Notes: a model not told the origin generated them from the sequence alone. A stretch of 64,000 nt of DNA from Sanderia malayensis (GCA_013076295.1 RQOL01000928.1:1-64000), one strand, 5' to 3'; positions 20,140 through 33,087 are shown, counted from the stretch's first letter. Numbers and translations: made by a program.

Positions 20140-21330
20140 TCCTCAATACATCCTTGATTATCATTCCTGATCATTACCTGATCATTAGTTGATCCTTCAC
20201 TGATCCTTACTAATCCTTACCAATCATACCTATTCATATCCTGATCATCAGTAGATCCTTAAGTGATCCTTGATAATCCTTACCGTCACTACTGATCATC
20301 AGTTGATCTTTAACTAATCCTCACTGATCCTAACTAATCATCCCTAACCTTACCTTATCATTACTTGATCCTTAACTGGTCCTTTCTAATCCTAACTAAT
20401 CATCCCTAATCATTACCTTATCATTACTTGATCCTTAACTGATCCTTTCTAATCCTAACTAATCATTCCTAATCATTACCTTATCATTACTTGATCCTTA
20501 ACTGATCCTCACTAATCCTAACTAATTATTCCTAATCATTACCTTATCATTACTTGATCCTTAACTGATCCTCACTAATCCTAACTAATCACCCCTAATC
20601 ATTACCTTATCATTACTTGATCCTTAACTGATCCTCACTAATCCTAACTAATCATTCCTAATCATTACCTTATCGTTACTTGATCCTTAACTGATCCTCA
20701 CTAATCCTAACTAATCATTCTTAATCATTACCTTATCATTACTTGATCCTTAACTGATCCTCAATAATCCTAACTAATCATCCCTAATCATTACCTTATC
20801 ATTACTTGATCCTTAACTGATCCTCACTAATCCTAACTAATCATTCCTAATCATTACCTTATCATTACTTGATCCTTAACTGATCCTCACTAATCCTAAC
20901 TAATCATCCCTAATCATTACCTTATCATTACTTGATCCTTAACTGATCCTCACTAATCCTAACTAATCATCCCTAATCATTACCTTATCATTACTTGATC
21001 CTTAACTGATCCTCACCAATCCTTACCAATCATACATAATCATTACCTGATCATCAGTAGATCTTTTACTGATCCTTGATAATCTTAGCCAATCATACCT
21101 AATCATTAGCTGATCATGAGGTCATCCTTAACTGATCCTCAGTGATCCTTATAGTCATTCATAGTCATTACTGATCATCAGTTGATCCTTAGCTGATCCT
21201 CACCAATCCTTACCAATCATACATAATCATTAACTGATCATTAGTTGATCCTTAACAGATCCTTCTAATCCTAACTATTCATTACTAATCATAGCTAGTC
21301 ATTACATAATCATTAGTTGATCTTTAACTG
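20140..21330. repeat. 63-bp satellite array in left palindrome arm
   Basis: The unit is built of about ten-base subunits such as TAATCATTAC, CTTGATCCTT and AACTGATCCT, giving a 63-bp higher-order repeat. The centre of the array (about 20350-21010) is nearly perfect and the edges are degenerate. The mirrored array is at about 21600-22520. Confidence 0.9.
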
Positions 21331-21436
21331 ATCCTGGCTTTATCCATTTAACATTTATCCTTACTAATCCTGACTAATAATTTCTTATCATAACCCAATC
21401 CTTATTAATCCTTGCCTAGATTTTATTAATCTTCAG

Positions 21437-21468
21437 TTGATCCCGACTGAACACCCTCCACAGTACTG
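21437..21468. other. Palindrome spacer
   Basis: A 32-bp unpaired centre, CCCGACTGAACACCCTCCAC in its middle. It is the only unmatched sequence between the arms. Confidence 0.85.
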
Positions 21469-23139
21469 CTGAAGATTAATAAAATCTAGGCAAGGATTAA
21501 TAAGGATTGGGTTATGATAAGAAATTATCAGTCAGGATTAGTAAGGATAAATGTTGAATGGATAAAGCCAGGATCAATTAAAGATCAACTAATGATTATG
21601 TAATGACTAGCTATGATTTGTAATGAATAGTTAGGATTAGTGAGGATCAATTAAGGATCAAGTAATGATAAAGTAATGATTAGGGATGATTAGTTAGGAT
21701 TATTGAGGATCAGTTAAGGATCAAGTAATGATAAAGTAATGATTAAGAATGATTAGTTAAGATTAGTGAGGATCAGTTAAGGATCAAGTAACGATAAGGT
21801 AATGATTAGGAATGATTAGTTACGATTAGAAAGGATCAGTTAAGGATCAAGTAATGATAAGGTAATGATTAGGGGTGATTATTTAGGATTAGTGAGGATC
21901 AGTTAAGGATCAAGTAATGATAAGGTAATGATTAGGAATGATTAGTTAGGATTAGTGAGGATCAGCTAAGGATCAAGTAATTATAAGGTAATGATTAGGG
22001 ATGATTAGTTAGGATTAGTGAGGATCAGTTAAGGATCAAGTAATGATAAGGTAATGATTAAGAATGATTAGTTAGGATTAGTGAGGATCAGTTAAGGATC
22101 AAGTAATGATAAGGTAATGATTAAGAATGATTAGTTACGATTAGAAAGGATCAGTTAAGGATCCAGTAATGATAAGGTAATGATTAGGGGTGATTATTTA
22201 GGATTAGTGAGGATTAGTTAAGGATCAAGTAATGATAAGGTAATGATTAGGAATGATTAGTTAGGATTAGTGAGGATCAGCTAAGGATCAAGTAACGATA
22301 AGGTAATGGTTAGGGATGATTAGTTAGGATCAGTGAGGATTAGTTAAAGATCAACTGATGATCAGTAGTGACGGTAAGGATTATCAAGGATCACTTAAGG
22401 ATCTACTGATGATCAGGTAATGAATAGGTATGATTGGTAAGGATTAGTAAGGATCAGTGAAGGATCAACTAATGATCAGGTAATGATCAGGAATGATAAT
22501 CAAGGATGTATTGAGGATCAAGTATTGAGAAGGTAATGACTAGGAATGATTAGCTAGGATGGAGTAGTCATTAATCAGGATTAGTTAGCATTACCCAAGG
22601 ATTAAGTTCTGTTTATTCGGAAATATCATTCAGTCCCTCTCCCGTATCATATTGAATGGAGGAACTTATCTATAAAATCAAGCGAGTCGAGACTCTAGAA
22701 TTCAGGGATTTAAGAGTTAGTTGGTAATTATAAGTAAACAGCTAGCCATGAGTCAGTATAAATGTGATCAATGTGAATTTTCTTCCAAGTATAAAAGTAA
22801 TGTTACACGACATGAAGAAGAGATGCACGAGGAGAGCAGTGAAGAGTCTGACTCAGATGATGAGATAGAAGTTGAAAGTGATCATGATAATGATGAAACT
22901 GTCAACACTGATGAGGATCTTCCTTTAGGGAATGTATGGCCTTCTATGCGTAAGGAAGTGGATGAAGATGAAAACATATTGCAAGTTTTCAAACGTAGAT
23001 TTTATATAATAGAAGTTTTGAAACGATGCTGTTGTAACTGCAGTTATAGCAACGATGCAAAAAGCACAGAGGGAAGATGATATGGATATGCAAGAGGCCT
23101 TAGATTATGCTATTGAGAAAAGAAAATATCTCATGATAC
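21469..23139 (+). repeat. Large palindrome, right arm
   Basis: Reverse complement of the left arm. It holds the mirrored 63-bp array (about 21600-22520) and the start of the right zinc-finger gene. The end at 23139 only reflects the gap on the other side; the true palindrome may extend further. Confidence 0.9.
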
Positions 23140-23246
23140 GTCAAGCAAAGAATGACGAAGAAGAGGAAGCTAGTGTTTCTGAGGATGCTGCTGTGGATGA
23201 ACTTGTATTTAATAGTACTCCAGCATTTCCATATAGTAGGATATAA
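22748..23246 (+). pseudogene. Single C2H2 zinc-finger acidic protein, right copy, frameshifted
   Basis: Starts MSQYKCDQCEFSSKYK at 22748 and matches the left copy except for a few bases. Two single-base losses in homopolymers (near 23000 and 23020) put the 3' part in another frame, which resumes with EDDMDMQEALDYAIEKRKYL and closes at 23246 with a Glu-rich stretch and AFPYSRI. As the left copy reads through the same place, these are either decay or sequencing errors. About 166 residues would be expected for the whole protein. Confidence 0.65.
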
Positions 23247-23995
23247 CAATGCTTATAAAAAAGTTTAGATATTATTGTTTGCTAATGCAGAAAATGGCCT
23301 CTTTTTCATGGCGTCTTTCTTCTTGAAACGTGTTAAAATAGTTTCTTCAACATCTTGCACATTTTGTTTTGAATAATGTCCTTTTCCAGTTTTGTTTTAA
23401 AGTGACTCGAAATCTTGGCTATCAGCCAATCAGATTGCAGAGATTTTCTGTTTCTAGAAAAATCTTTCAATGTGACGTCAGGGGATTTCCCCTCGGAAAA
23501 GTTCTAGAAATTTCTGATTTCCCATTTCTCATGACAGAGATTTGACGCGTACATTCGAACGTTGCATTCGAAAGTTTCTGATTGGTTTTTTGAATTCAAT
23601 CTCGAGCCGAGAACGTGAATTTTCCAGTTCCCTGATATTTTTGTGTTTTCTTGCGATTTATTTAACAAATTCTTATCATCTTATAAGTGCATGAAAAATA
23701 TGAAACAATTCATTCAATATAACCAAGAGATTTTCTTTTTATTGGTGTAATAATCTTTTTCATAAAAAAAACCGTTTTTTAGTTATTAAGCTTTTTATGG
23801 GTTTTTTATCAGCTTTGGCGATGTGTTGCAACTTTAAACTAACTTTCCACAACCTGTCGTTTTCGATTATTTTTTACTGTTCATGCTCTTTTCAATTCTT
23901 GAAGATTCTCGCGCATGCGTGATCTTAGCACTAAAATAAAATAAAAAATTCTACTGCGCATGCGTGTCCTCGGACGCCCACTCCCTCTCCTACTG
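23247..23995. other. No recognisable gene
   Basis: A+T-rich sequence with nothing I recognise. Duplication copy B starts at its right edge. Confidence 0.5.
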
Positions 23996-24129
23996 GTAAC
24001 GAGTCGCTCTGCTAAAATTCGATCGACGTCGAAGAGCATCGCTCCCTTCCTAGGCTTCCTCGCCGCTGCTCAACCCCTCAACCACATTAGTAAGTCTCGC
24101 AGCCTGACGTCTGCCTCTCTGAACACGTC

Positions 24130-24550
24130 TTATCCTTGTTTCTCGCGAAAGTCTCCCTCCCCCCTCTTGCCAAATATTTTTTCAACATTGGAAAACACTT
24201 GTCAAACATCTTGTCAAAAAGCAGTAGAAATTTCGACGTGTTTATGTTGTTTACGAGCCCTTTGTCAACATTCACACATAAATAGATGTGTTGACACGTG
24301 TGTGGACAGGCCTGCTGCTCTGCCACTGGAAGCTGTCCACAGGTTTTGCTGGCATTGGCCTGTGCATCTGTCTGTGCATCTGTTGCGCTTCCTGACTGAC
24401 GGGCACCATCTGCGTACACGGATGGATGCATGCATGGATGAACGCTAAGCACAACACCGAGAGCCATGCACACTTGCCTGCAGGCCTGTCACAGCCAGGC
24501 GTGCACAGCACATGAAGCACTGAGTGCTCTCAAGAGGAAATGTTTGAAAA
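24130..24550. repeat. rDNA intergenic-spacer-like sequence (copy B)
   Basis: Same as 7435-7850 with a few substitutions; followed by the antisense 28S 3' region. Confidence 0.65.
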
Positions 24551-24626
24551 GGTGGGTGGAAGAACGAGACTGATAAAAATAATGTGTTAACACAAATTGC
24601 ATTAACCAACCTATAGAACGAAGGGC

Positions 24627-24908
24627 TTGATCTCAGAAGATCGTAGCAACAATGCTACTCTAGTTCGTACAACACCCCGTTCCTTATTTAAGTCATCTGC
24701 AAAGGATTTATCTCTGGAAATGTTAGAGCTAACCTGTCTCACAACGGTCTAAACCAAGCTCACGTTCCCTATTGGCAGGTGAACAATCCGGCGTTTGGTG
24801 AATTCTGCTTCACAATGATAGGAAGAGCCGATATCGAAGGATCAAAAAGAAACGTCGCTATGAACGCTTGGCTGCCACAAGCCAGTTATCCCTAGGTAAC
24901 TTTTTCTG
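24627..24908 (-). rRNA. 28S rRNA 3'-end fragment with internal deletion (copy B)
   Basis: Equivalent to 7930-8211, with the same internal deletion, so the deletion predates the duplication. It ends at the 23-bp site 24886-24908. Confidence 0.9.
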
Positions 24909-25874
24909 TCCGTGAAAGCTTACGCTTTGCTAGTTACAGTTCTGGTGTAATAACACTACGTTCATAAAACCTCAAGCCATATGAAATCATTATGCTATTG
25001 TTTTATACAATATATATAGTAATTTTTTTGACACGAAGTTTTGGTGACACAGGCGTCGAAGATGTTTGCTTATATTGACAATAAGGGGATTTGATGTAAA
25101 GGTGTCAGACGAGTAGGCTTGAGTATTGGAATGAGTAAGAGGAATGAAATGCTCTCTCAATTAGCCACATAACGTGGCGTACATCCATTCTAGCCATGCT
25201 TTGGCAGAAGGTATGGTGTGATTGTTTGAAGTGATTGAAAATGGGCGAAGCGTCCTTAAATTGACATAGAAGTAAAATAAGTGTGCATATAATAACTAAC
25301 TGTGTGTGCCGCACAAATATGTGATAGAGCTGGAGGCTGAAAATTCACAGTCGGTGCTGGTGATGAAGGTATCACATTGCAACGTTTTGGGAATGCAATG
25401 AATAGTCAGCATGAAATTCCTTTTTTGGCCAGCAACTCTCAAATGAATGAAAAAAAGTTGTGTAGTGTTTTTCTAGTCCTGCTTTCCGCGATTGCAAGAT
25501 GGGAGATGTGAACCGAAATTTTTGATGGTGTCAGAATTGATTCTTCAGTGTTGCAATGCTTATTAAGCCTGACGAATATGATAATGATGTGTTTCAGTGT
25601 GGCAGGAAGGTTGAATTAAATGTATCAGAGCCCTGCTGTTGCAGGGCAGGAGTGTCTCCTGCGATAAGAGGGCAGGAATTGTTTCACTCGAGTTTTCTCA
25701 CTGAATTTATGCTGTAGAGTTTTTAACTCAAATGGGCGAAATACATTTTTTCCGAGTTCCTAACCTCCGCCCACCTTTTGAAACTTGCTTTGAAAGTCAA
25801 GAGATGATGAAATTTAAGATGTGTGTCATGTACCGAAATTGGATAGCCTCATATTCATGTTGAGACAAGATAGT

Positions 25875-25882
25875 GTATAAAT
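25875..25882 (+). promoter_or_regulatory. TATA box of gene P3 (copy B)
   Basis: TATAAATG at the same spacing to the untranslated exon and donor (GTAAGT from 25986) as in copy A. Confidence 0.6.
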
Positions 25883-26084
25883 GGCGACACAAGTCTCCTT
25901 CTGTCATTCGGTTTTAGATTGTTCACTGCAAGGACCTAGATTTAACATCTGCTTGAAAAGTTTGATTTCTTCATATCTATGAAAGGTAAGTTAAATAAAA
26001 CATTTTTCACATCTTGGCGTTTTATTTACCAAATAACGCCATTACAATTCAAAAAACCAACTATATGCTATTAACTTCTTTTAG

Positions 26085-26345
26085 ATGGCCTATGTTACAC
26101 AACGAAAGTCTCCAGGAGTGATGTTTTTTAACCACTTCCCAAAAAATTTTTTGCAGCCTTATGGAGTTGTGAAAGATTACCAGAGGACAGGATTGCATTG
26201 TCACATCTGCGACCTGAATGTTGCGAGTGGCTGAAAAGGCCACAGGTTGCAATGTCTGAATTTACTTCCACTGTCATTGAAAATGAATGCCTCCTTCAAA
26301 ACACAAATGTATTGGGTAAGAAGTTTAAAAGAAAGCTGATTTCCA
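26085..26345 (+). pseudogene. Family gene P3, N-terminal exon (copy B), frameshifted
   Basis: Starts MAYVTQRKSPGVMFFNHFPK directly after the acceptor. One base is missing after PYGV relative to copy A, so the rest (LRPECCEWLKRPQVAMSE) is in another frame. Confidence 0.65.
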
Positions 26346-26401
26346 ATGTTTATTCAAGAGTGGAAAGTCTTGCGATCCATAGTAAAGATTACCAGGGCCA
26401 C

Positions 26402-27897
26402 ATACATACATAGATACATACATACATTTTTTATTTGTTATGCAGGTTGAATGTTCGGCAGCTCAAGGGAGCTGATGTGGACTGGCAAATTAAATCTAAT
26501 AATAAAAACCTAATGTCACATCATAAAAATTACTAAATAAATAGAAGTAAAAAACCCTAATAAAAACCTAATAACCTTAAGCAATAAACTCTGAGAAATA
26601 ACCTAAAAGTAAAAATAGTCATCCTTTTTATTAAAGTTTGTAATGTTACCTTTTGTAAATTTAAAATCATTTATGAACTTGTTATGACTTTTCAGTTTGT
26701 TCTTGAATGCGTTATTATCTTCTGTTTCTTTGAGTTCGTATGGTAAAGCGTTCCATAACACAGATCCTCTGTATCTAAAACTATTCCTGCCAACTTCCGT
26801 CCTGAACCTATCAACTTTCAGCTGCATTAAATGTTGCGAATTTTTACTTCTCGGAGACAACTTTTCAATCTCCACTAGATCTGAGTTAGTTTGATTGTAA
26901 ATTGTGTGCATCAAGACTGCAAGATGCCGTTTGTATATATATTTAATTGGATGTCATTTTGCCATTGCGAGGCTTTCTTCCTTCGAAGTATTTCCTGGGA
27001 GGCTGTATATCATTCTTGCTGCCCTTCCATGGATATTTTCAAGTTTATCGAGTTGTGCTGCCAAACAGTTACCCCAGACAGAGATGCAATATGTCACTTT
27101 TGAGATTATAGTTGAGAAGTAAATTTTCTCTAAAACCAGTCGTGGAAGAAATTTCATGCGTTTTAACACGTTTAATTTCAGAGAGAATGTCTTACACACA
27201 CTATCTACTTGTGGTTCCCAGGTCAGCCCCTTATCAATCTTCACCCCAAGACAAACAGACTCGCTTACTACTTTAATAACATTTGTCCCAATTAATATTG
27301 GTCTCACTGGACCAACAAATGGCTTCTTCATCAGTATCATAGCCTCACTCTTTCCGAGATGGATTGTTAACTTATGTTTCTGGCAACATGAATATACTTC
27401 TCTCATTCCCAAATTCATTTTGTGTATTAATCTTTCAATTTTTGTATCTGTGCAGAAAAAAGTTGTGTCGTCTGCAAATAGAAACATCTCCCCTACAGAT
27501 GTAGCACTTGGCAAGTCATTGACATGAATACTAAATAGTCTTGGACCAATGAGGGACCCTTGTGGAACTCCACATCGAATGTGTTTTGCTTCTGAGGCCA
27601 TACCGTTTACTTCTACATATTGTTGTACGTCTTCCATTTAAGTAGCTCTTTATCCATTGTAGAAAGTCTCCCAAAATACCGACTGCAAGTAGTTTCTGGG
27701 GTAGAAGGTCGCGAGGCACAGTGTCGTACGCCTTTTTAAAGTCTATGAAAACAACACCAACAATGAGTCCCTGGTCCACTGATTGTTTCCACTTTTCTTT
27801 TAACTTTAATAGGAGACCTTCTGTTGATCTACTCTCTCTGAAACCCCATTGATTGTTGTTTTTCAGCTCGTTGCTAGCTATATGTTTGTCCATGGAC
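26402..27897 (-). mobile_element. 5'-truncated LINE (CR1/L2-like), copy B
   Basis: Same truncated element and same insertion point as 9705-11200. RT motif A is at 27893-27531, motif B and FADD at 27637-26954, and the C-terminal tail at 26914-26603. The motif A segment reads IDFKKAYDTVPRD here and the tetramer tail is at about 26402-26427. Confidence 0.85.
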
Positions 27898-27916
27898 TCA
27901 CATTAATGAACACAGC

Positions 27917-28344
27917 GTAAAGGAAAAAGACTTGACATTGTAGAACATTTTGAAGGTAGAAAGGAGGTCCTTGATACAATGATCGAGGTTGATGCCGCCA
28001 TGTTCGCTGTAGGAATGCATTTCAAAGTTGCTCAAGTGTTGTTATGCAACCCCAATGAATTTGCTCAGTAGATGGACAAGACAGTTGACAAGGCACAAAA
28101 GTTTATCAAAAGTGGCAGTATTCTGGATGTGTTACCACTGTTACAGAGAGAGAACAACGGAACTGCTTCTTCCTCAACATCATCTTTGAATGATGTATTA
28201 GCAGAACTGAAAGGGGGATGTAGGAGAGACCCCAGTGTTGAATCTTCAACAGTGTTGCAAGATCTAAAAAGCACATCTCCTTGTACAATGAGAATAACGA
28301 AAAAATCGCCAAATACGCCAAAGAAGAGAAAGTCATTAAAATGA
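27917..28344 (+). pseudogene. Family gene P3, C-terminal part (copy B)
   Basis: As 11220-11627, but with only one in-frame stop (after NEFAQ) and a longer tail ending NTPKKRKSLK, an SV40-type basic nuclear-localisation-like signal. Confidence 0.6.
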
Positions 28345-28792
28345 CAGTTGTAGTATAAATATCATGTCGTTGTTCACTTGCTGTTGTTTAATTTTGCGTT
28401 AAAGTTTTGTATGAAACCAAAGTTAAAAAGTTGTGTGCGTGAAATCAGTTGTTCTCTATGCATGTACTCAAATGATCTTTACTCGTTTCATTATTGTATA
28501 TATATTAGGCTTCAAAGTTTCCATCGGCACACGGGGTCTTATATCTTTTGCCTACATTATTGAAAAAAACTAATAGAATGGAATGACTCTTTTAACAAGG
28601 TGAAATGCGTGGAAAAAGAACGAAATTTGTCACTTATAGACCTTTGTGTCTGAAACTTACTCCAGAATCGCTGGTCAATCGAGAGTAGGTATTGGAGCTG
28701 TTATCTCCTATCACAAATAGTGTATGGGTGGGTGGGGGTAGGATCGAATGCCCACAGGGTTGGAGGCAATGAGGTGGTTAATAAACCGAGAG

Positions 28793-28860
28793 TTATCCCT
28801 GTGGTAACTTTTCTGACACATCTAGCTTAAAACTCGCAAAGACTGAAGGATCGATAGGCT
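28793..28860 (-). rRNA. 28S rRNA fragment right of the P3 insert (copy B)
   Basis: Starts at the TTATCCCTGTGGTAAC segment and runs through AAAGACTGAAGGATCGATAG before the minisatellite. Confidence 0.85.
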
Positions 28861-29865
28861 TTCATACTAATTGCACACCAATCCCCGTTATTACAGCTGA
28901 AACAAGTAAAAGACACATGCATTTACTTGTTTTCAGTGTTATTAACGTTCATTCGCACTAATTGCACATGATCCACGTTATTACAGGAAAAACTAAGTAA
29001 AAGACACATGCATTTGCTTGTTTTCAGTGACTTTAACATTAATGCACACTAATTGCACATAAATCCACATTATTACAGTTGAAACTAAATGAAATACGCA
29101 AGCACTTGCTTGTTTTCAGTGATGTTAACATTAATGCACACAAATTGCACATGAAGCCATGTTGTTAGAGCTGAAACTAAATGAAATACACATTCGTTTG
29201 CTTGATCTTGGTGATATTAACATTAATGCACACAAATTACGCATGAATCCACGTTATTACAGTTGAAACTAAGTGAAAGACCCATGCATTTACTTGTTTT
29301 CAGTGATATTAACGTTCATTCCTACTAATTGCACATGATCCACGTTACTACAGCCGAAACTAAGTAAAAGACACATGCATTTGCCAGTTTTCAGTGATAT
29401 TACCATTAATACACAAATTGCACATGAATACACGTTATTACAGTTGAAACTAAGTGAAATACACATGCATTTACTTGCTTTCAGTGATATTAACATTCAT
29501 TCACACTCATTGCACATGAATCCACATTATTACAGCTGAAACTAAGTAAAAGACACATGCGTTTGATTGTTTTCCGTGATATTAACAATAATGCACACAA
29601 ATTACGCACGAATCCACGTTATTACAGCTGAAACTAAGTAAGAGACACGTGCGTTTGCTTGTTTTCAGTGATATTAACATTCGTTCACACTAACTGCACA
29701 CGAATCCACGTTATTACAGCTGAAACTAAGTATAAGACACATGCATTTGCTTGTTTTCATTGATATTAACATTAATGCGCACAAATTACACACGAATCCA
29801 CGTTATTGCAGTTGAAACTAAGTGAAATACACATGCATTTACTTTTTTTCAGAGATATTAACATT
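28861..29865. repeat. 92-bp minisatellite inside a 28S fragment, about 11 units (copy B)
   Basis: Same unit as 12161-12892 with about three more copies, a length change since the duplication. Confidence 0.9.
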
Positions 29866-30025
29866 GAGCTCACCTTAGGACACCTGCTTTATCATTTAAC
29901 AGATGTGCCGCCCCAGCCAAACTCCCGACCTGATAGTGTCTTCGGCACGGATTTCTCATGGCAGACCGACTGGCCCGCCCGGAAATCCAATTACGAGGTT
30001 TTTAACTGCAACAACTTTAATATAC
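29866..30025 (-). rRNA. 28S-18S fusion fragment (copy B)
   Basis: 28S from about 29866 to 29952 joined directly to 18S 29953-30025, identical in layout to copy A. Confidence 0.85.
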
Positions 30026-30053
30026 AAAATGCCAAGTCAATGTTCACTCCTTC

Positions 30054-30741
30054 TTATTTTTTTTTTGCCTTTTTCGTCTTTTCTTTCATTTCACCTCCTT
30101 CTCCGGCATCATACAACTCCAGCTCAGCTAGCACATCATTGATGTTTTCCTCTGCCTTCCTTTTTTTTCCGGCATCGGATTAAGCTTGTTGAGAAAATCA
30201 GATATTTTCTCACTGTCCTTAAATGCTCCATTGGGGGAAGAACTCTCGTCAAACTTCTGGGCCAAAGTTGCGCGGTTGGATAACAACACTTGGGCCACTT
30301 TAAAGTTGACCCCCATTGTAAACATTGCCCCCCGAGCTCCACAAATGATGACATCATCTCGTCAATATCTCCTGGCGGCTGGATTATCTTTGTCACAAGC
30401 TTCTTAGTATCAATCAAACTCGGCCTGTGCTCAGCATTCTTCCTATGCAAAGCCAGCAAAGCTTCCATCCCTTCCATGTCCTTTCCCAACTTCATCACTT
30501 CATCTGGTTCCAACTGCTTCTCACAAACTATCTTCAAATTTTCTGTGATGGTCTCCGCCAACTCACTCATGGCGATTTGAGGACGTCTCAGCCACTGACA
30601 GCTTTCAGGCCTTACTCGGCGAAGAGCAGTATCACGATCTGGAAACTGCTCTGCTACCCCGTAAGGTCTCACGAAGTTGTTCACAAACTTGTTGAACCAG
30701 AGAACACCAAGGGGCTTGGACGGTTTCGATGGTGATGCCAT
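30054..30741 (-). pseudogene. Family gene P1 (copy B), frameshifted
   Basis: Start ATG at 30741 behind the same acceptor. The N-terminal part is intact through CQWLRRPQIAMSELAETITE and MEALLALHRKNAEHRP. A one-base loss in a G/C run near 30330 shifts the frame before AMFTMGVNFKVAQVLL, a different lesion from copy A. The C-terminal part reads KKRKAEENINDVLAELE and ends in a Lys-rich tail at 30054. Because the two copies are broken at different points, the gene was probably intact when the segment duplicated. Function unknown. Confidence 0.6.
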
Positions 30742-31711
30742 GCTGAAAAGTAACAATACTAAAAATATATTCAATTAAAAAGCCCCATGAAAGTAAACTT
30801 ACACTTCAAATAGCTGAATACTCACTTTTTTTCTACTTCCATCACACAAAAACACAACCCTCTATACATAAAAACTTTGCGATAAAACTTTGAAAAATTC
30901 GCAAAGGGAAACGTCTGTCCAAAAATTGAATTACAGTACTCAAAACAATCAACCTTCGAATACACGGCACTTCTACCTCAATTCGGTACCTTTTTTACCT
31001 CCTTCCCTGCCACACTAACTGTAGCACACAACACAGGAGAAGATGCATCTCATCCTTATCTACTTTTCTTTGATGAAACTTTTGTATTTTCATATTTATT
31101 TCATCCTTTATCTTTCACCTGAACATCATCTAATCCCTAGAATAATAAAATCCTAAAGTTCATACACCATAAAAATAAATAAAAAAGATAACCTTCAAAC
31201 ATTTCTTACCTTGCTGTTCTTGCAAAAAAATTTCCAGGACACTTCTCAATTTTGATGTCGTTTGGTTGAACACCAATAGCAAATAAACATTTCACAAACT
31301 GTGTTCCAATTTATAACATCCAATTAATTTTAAAATTTCGACTTAAAAAAAAATTGCTGACAAAGCTGACAAGTCAACAAGTCACAATTTACACATACTT
31401 TTAAAGGAAAAAAGCAGCATAGGAATAAACGTTTTTGCTGATCAACATTTGTAAGAAAAGGATACCCTAAATCTGATTTCATACCTGAATCGGAAATACT
31501 GGGAAGCATACCGCATGTTATTTTTGAGCCTGCACTATAACTATTAAACATTTTAAACCACTGAACTGAAGGTTATGACAACAAAAATTCTGTAATTCTA
31601 CCCCACATCACAAGTTATTTTAATTTTCCATTGCTTCCCTGCTACACTAACCATAGCAAACCATATACCAAAAGATGCGCCACAACCTTATCTACATATA
31701 TATCAGCATAT
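30742..31711. other. P1 upstream region (copy B), no further gene
   Basis: Same as 13757-14678 with small indels. 31706-31711 is the left target duplication (GCATAT) of the next element. Confidence 0.5.
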
Positions 31712-32159
31712 CAGACCTGCCAACCTGGTTAAGTCAAAAACCTGGAGGTTATGGGGCCAAAAATTTTTCGAACTCAAGCTGTTGTTGTTGTGGGCCATAA
31801 CCTTAATTCCAGGCTAGTTCAGCAAGAGGCAGTTGGGAACGAGGTCGGTTCCGAATGCTGTGAGGCAGTTTCGAAGAATCAAAACAACGAACGTTGAAAG
31901 AAAGAAAGAAAAAGAAAAAAAAAATAGTAGGTATTTATTTATTCATCAGTGACTGTCAAAATAAGGTTAACTTAATGGAGAAGTTTAAAATGCAGCTAAA
32001 AGCTAAGAATTTCAAGCTACAGTTGAAAGCAGCGTCGTTTAATTGTGAACTTACTTAAATTACATCTTACCGGGAGATTTTCGTGGTGTACCGTGAGGGC
32101 AGGGGAATCAGTGGCATACCGGGAGTCCCCCGGTCAAACCGGGGGAGTTGGCAGGTCTG
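31712..32159. mobile_element. 448-bp non-autonomous inverted-repeat DNA element
   Basis: The ends are 13-bp perfect inverted repeats, CAGACCTGCCAAC on the left and GTTGGCAGGTCTG on the right. It is flanked by GCATAT at 31706-31711 and 32160-32165. Copy A shows the empty site with a single GCATAT at 14673-14678, so the boundaries are exact. No coding capacity. Superfamily not assigned; a 6-bp duplication is uncommon. Confidence 0.9.
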
Positions 32160-33087
32160 GCATATTTTTTTTTCACAACAAAAATCCATTCATATAACTT
32201 ATTAGTTTAACATTCTTTTTGTGACAAAAAAAAAACAAAAATAAAGGTTTTTGCCTGTGAAACACACATTTTGAATCTCATTTCATATTTGAATCCACCA
32301 TACTGCGAAGCCTACAGGATATAATTTTGGAAACTCTACTCTCATTATTAAAAATTTTAGAAAATTCAATTTATGTGCCTCGGACGTGAAATTCTTCTTC
32401 TCGTGACTATATATTTTCACTGTTCCTGGCTTCCCTTGCACACTAACTATACCACACCATATATCAAAAGATGCACAACAACCTCATCTACATGTATATG
32501 ACCATATTTTTTTTCAGAACCAAAATCCATTCATATAACTTATTACTTACGCAATCTGTTTATGACAAAAAAGGACAAAAATAAAGGCTTTTGCCTGTAA
32601 AATTTTTTACAAAGCAGATATTTTGAATCTGATTTGATATTTGAATCCACCATACTGCGAAGCCTACTAAATATAATTTTGGAAACTCTAATCTCATTAT
32701 TAGAAATTTTAGAAAATTCAATTTAAGTGCCTCGCACGAGAAATTCTACTTCTCGTGGCTATATATTTTCACTGTTCCTGGCTTCCTTTCTACACTAACT
32801 ACACCACACCATATATCAAAAGATGCGCAACAACCTTATCTACATATATATCAGCATATTTTTTTTTCAGAACCAAAATCCATTCATATAACTTATTAGT
32901 TACACATTCTTTTTATGACAAAAAAGACACAAAAATAAAGGTTTTTACCTGTAAAATTTTTACAAAACAGATATTTTTAATCTGATTTGATATTTGAATC
33001 CACCATACTGCGAAGCCTACTAAATATAATTTTGGAAACTCTAATCTCATTATTAAAAATTTTAGAAAATTCAATTCAAGTGCCTCG

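Larger units (their letters stand above)
19516..21436 (-). repeat. Large palindrome, left arm
   Basis: This arm is the reverse complement of 21469-23139, with a 32-bp spacer at 21437-21468. The innermost matching bases are CTTCAG and CTGAAG. The left arm is about 250 bp longer, equal to about four 63-bp units. The outer end is hidden by the N gap. Confidence 0.9.
24909..28792. mobile_element. Insert in 28S rRNA gene carrying family gene P3 (copy B)
   Basis: Flanked by 24886-24908 and 28793-28815, two versions of the same 28S segment. The right one still reads TTATCCCTGTGGTAAC exactly. Content as in copy A. Confidence 0.6.
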
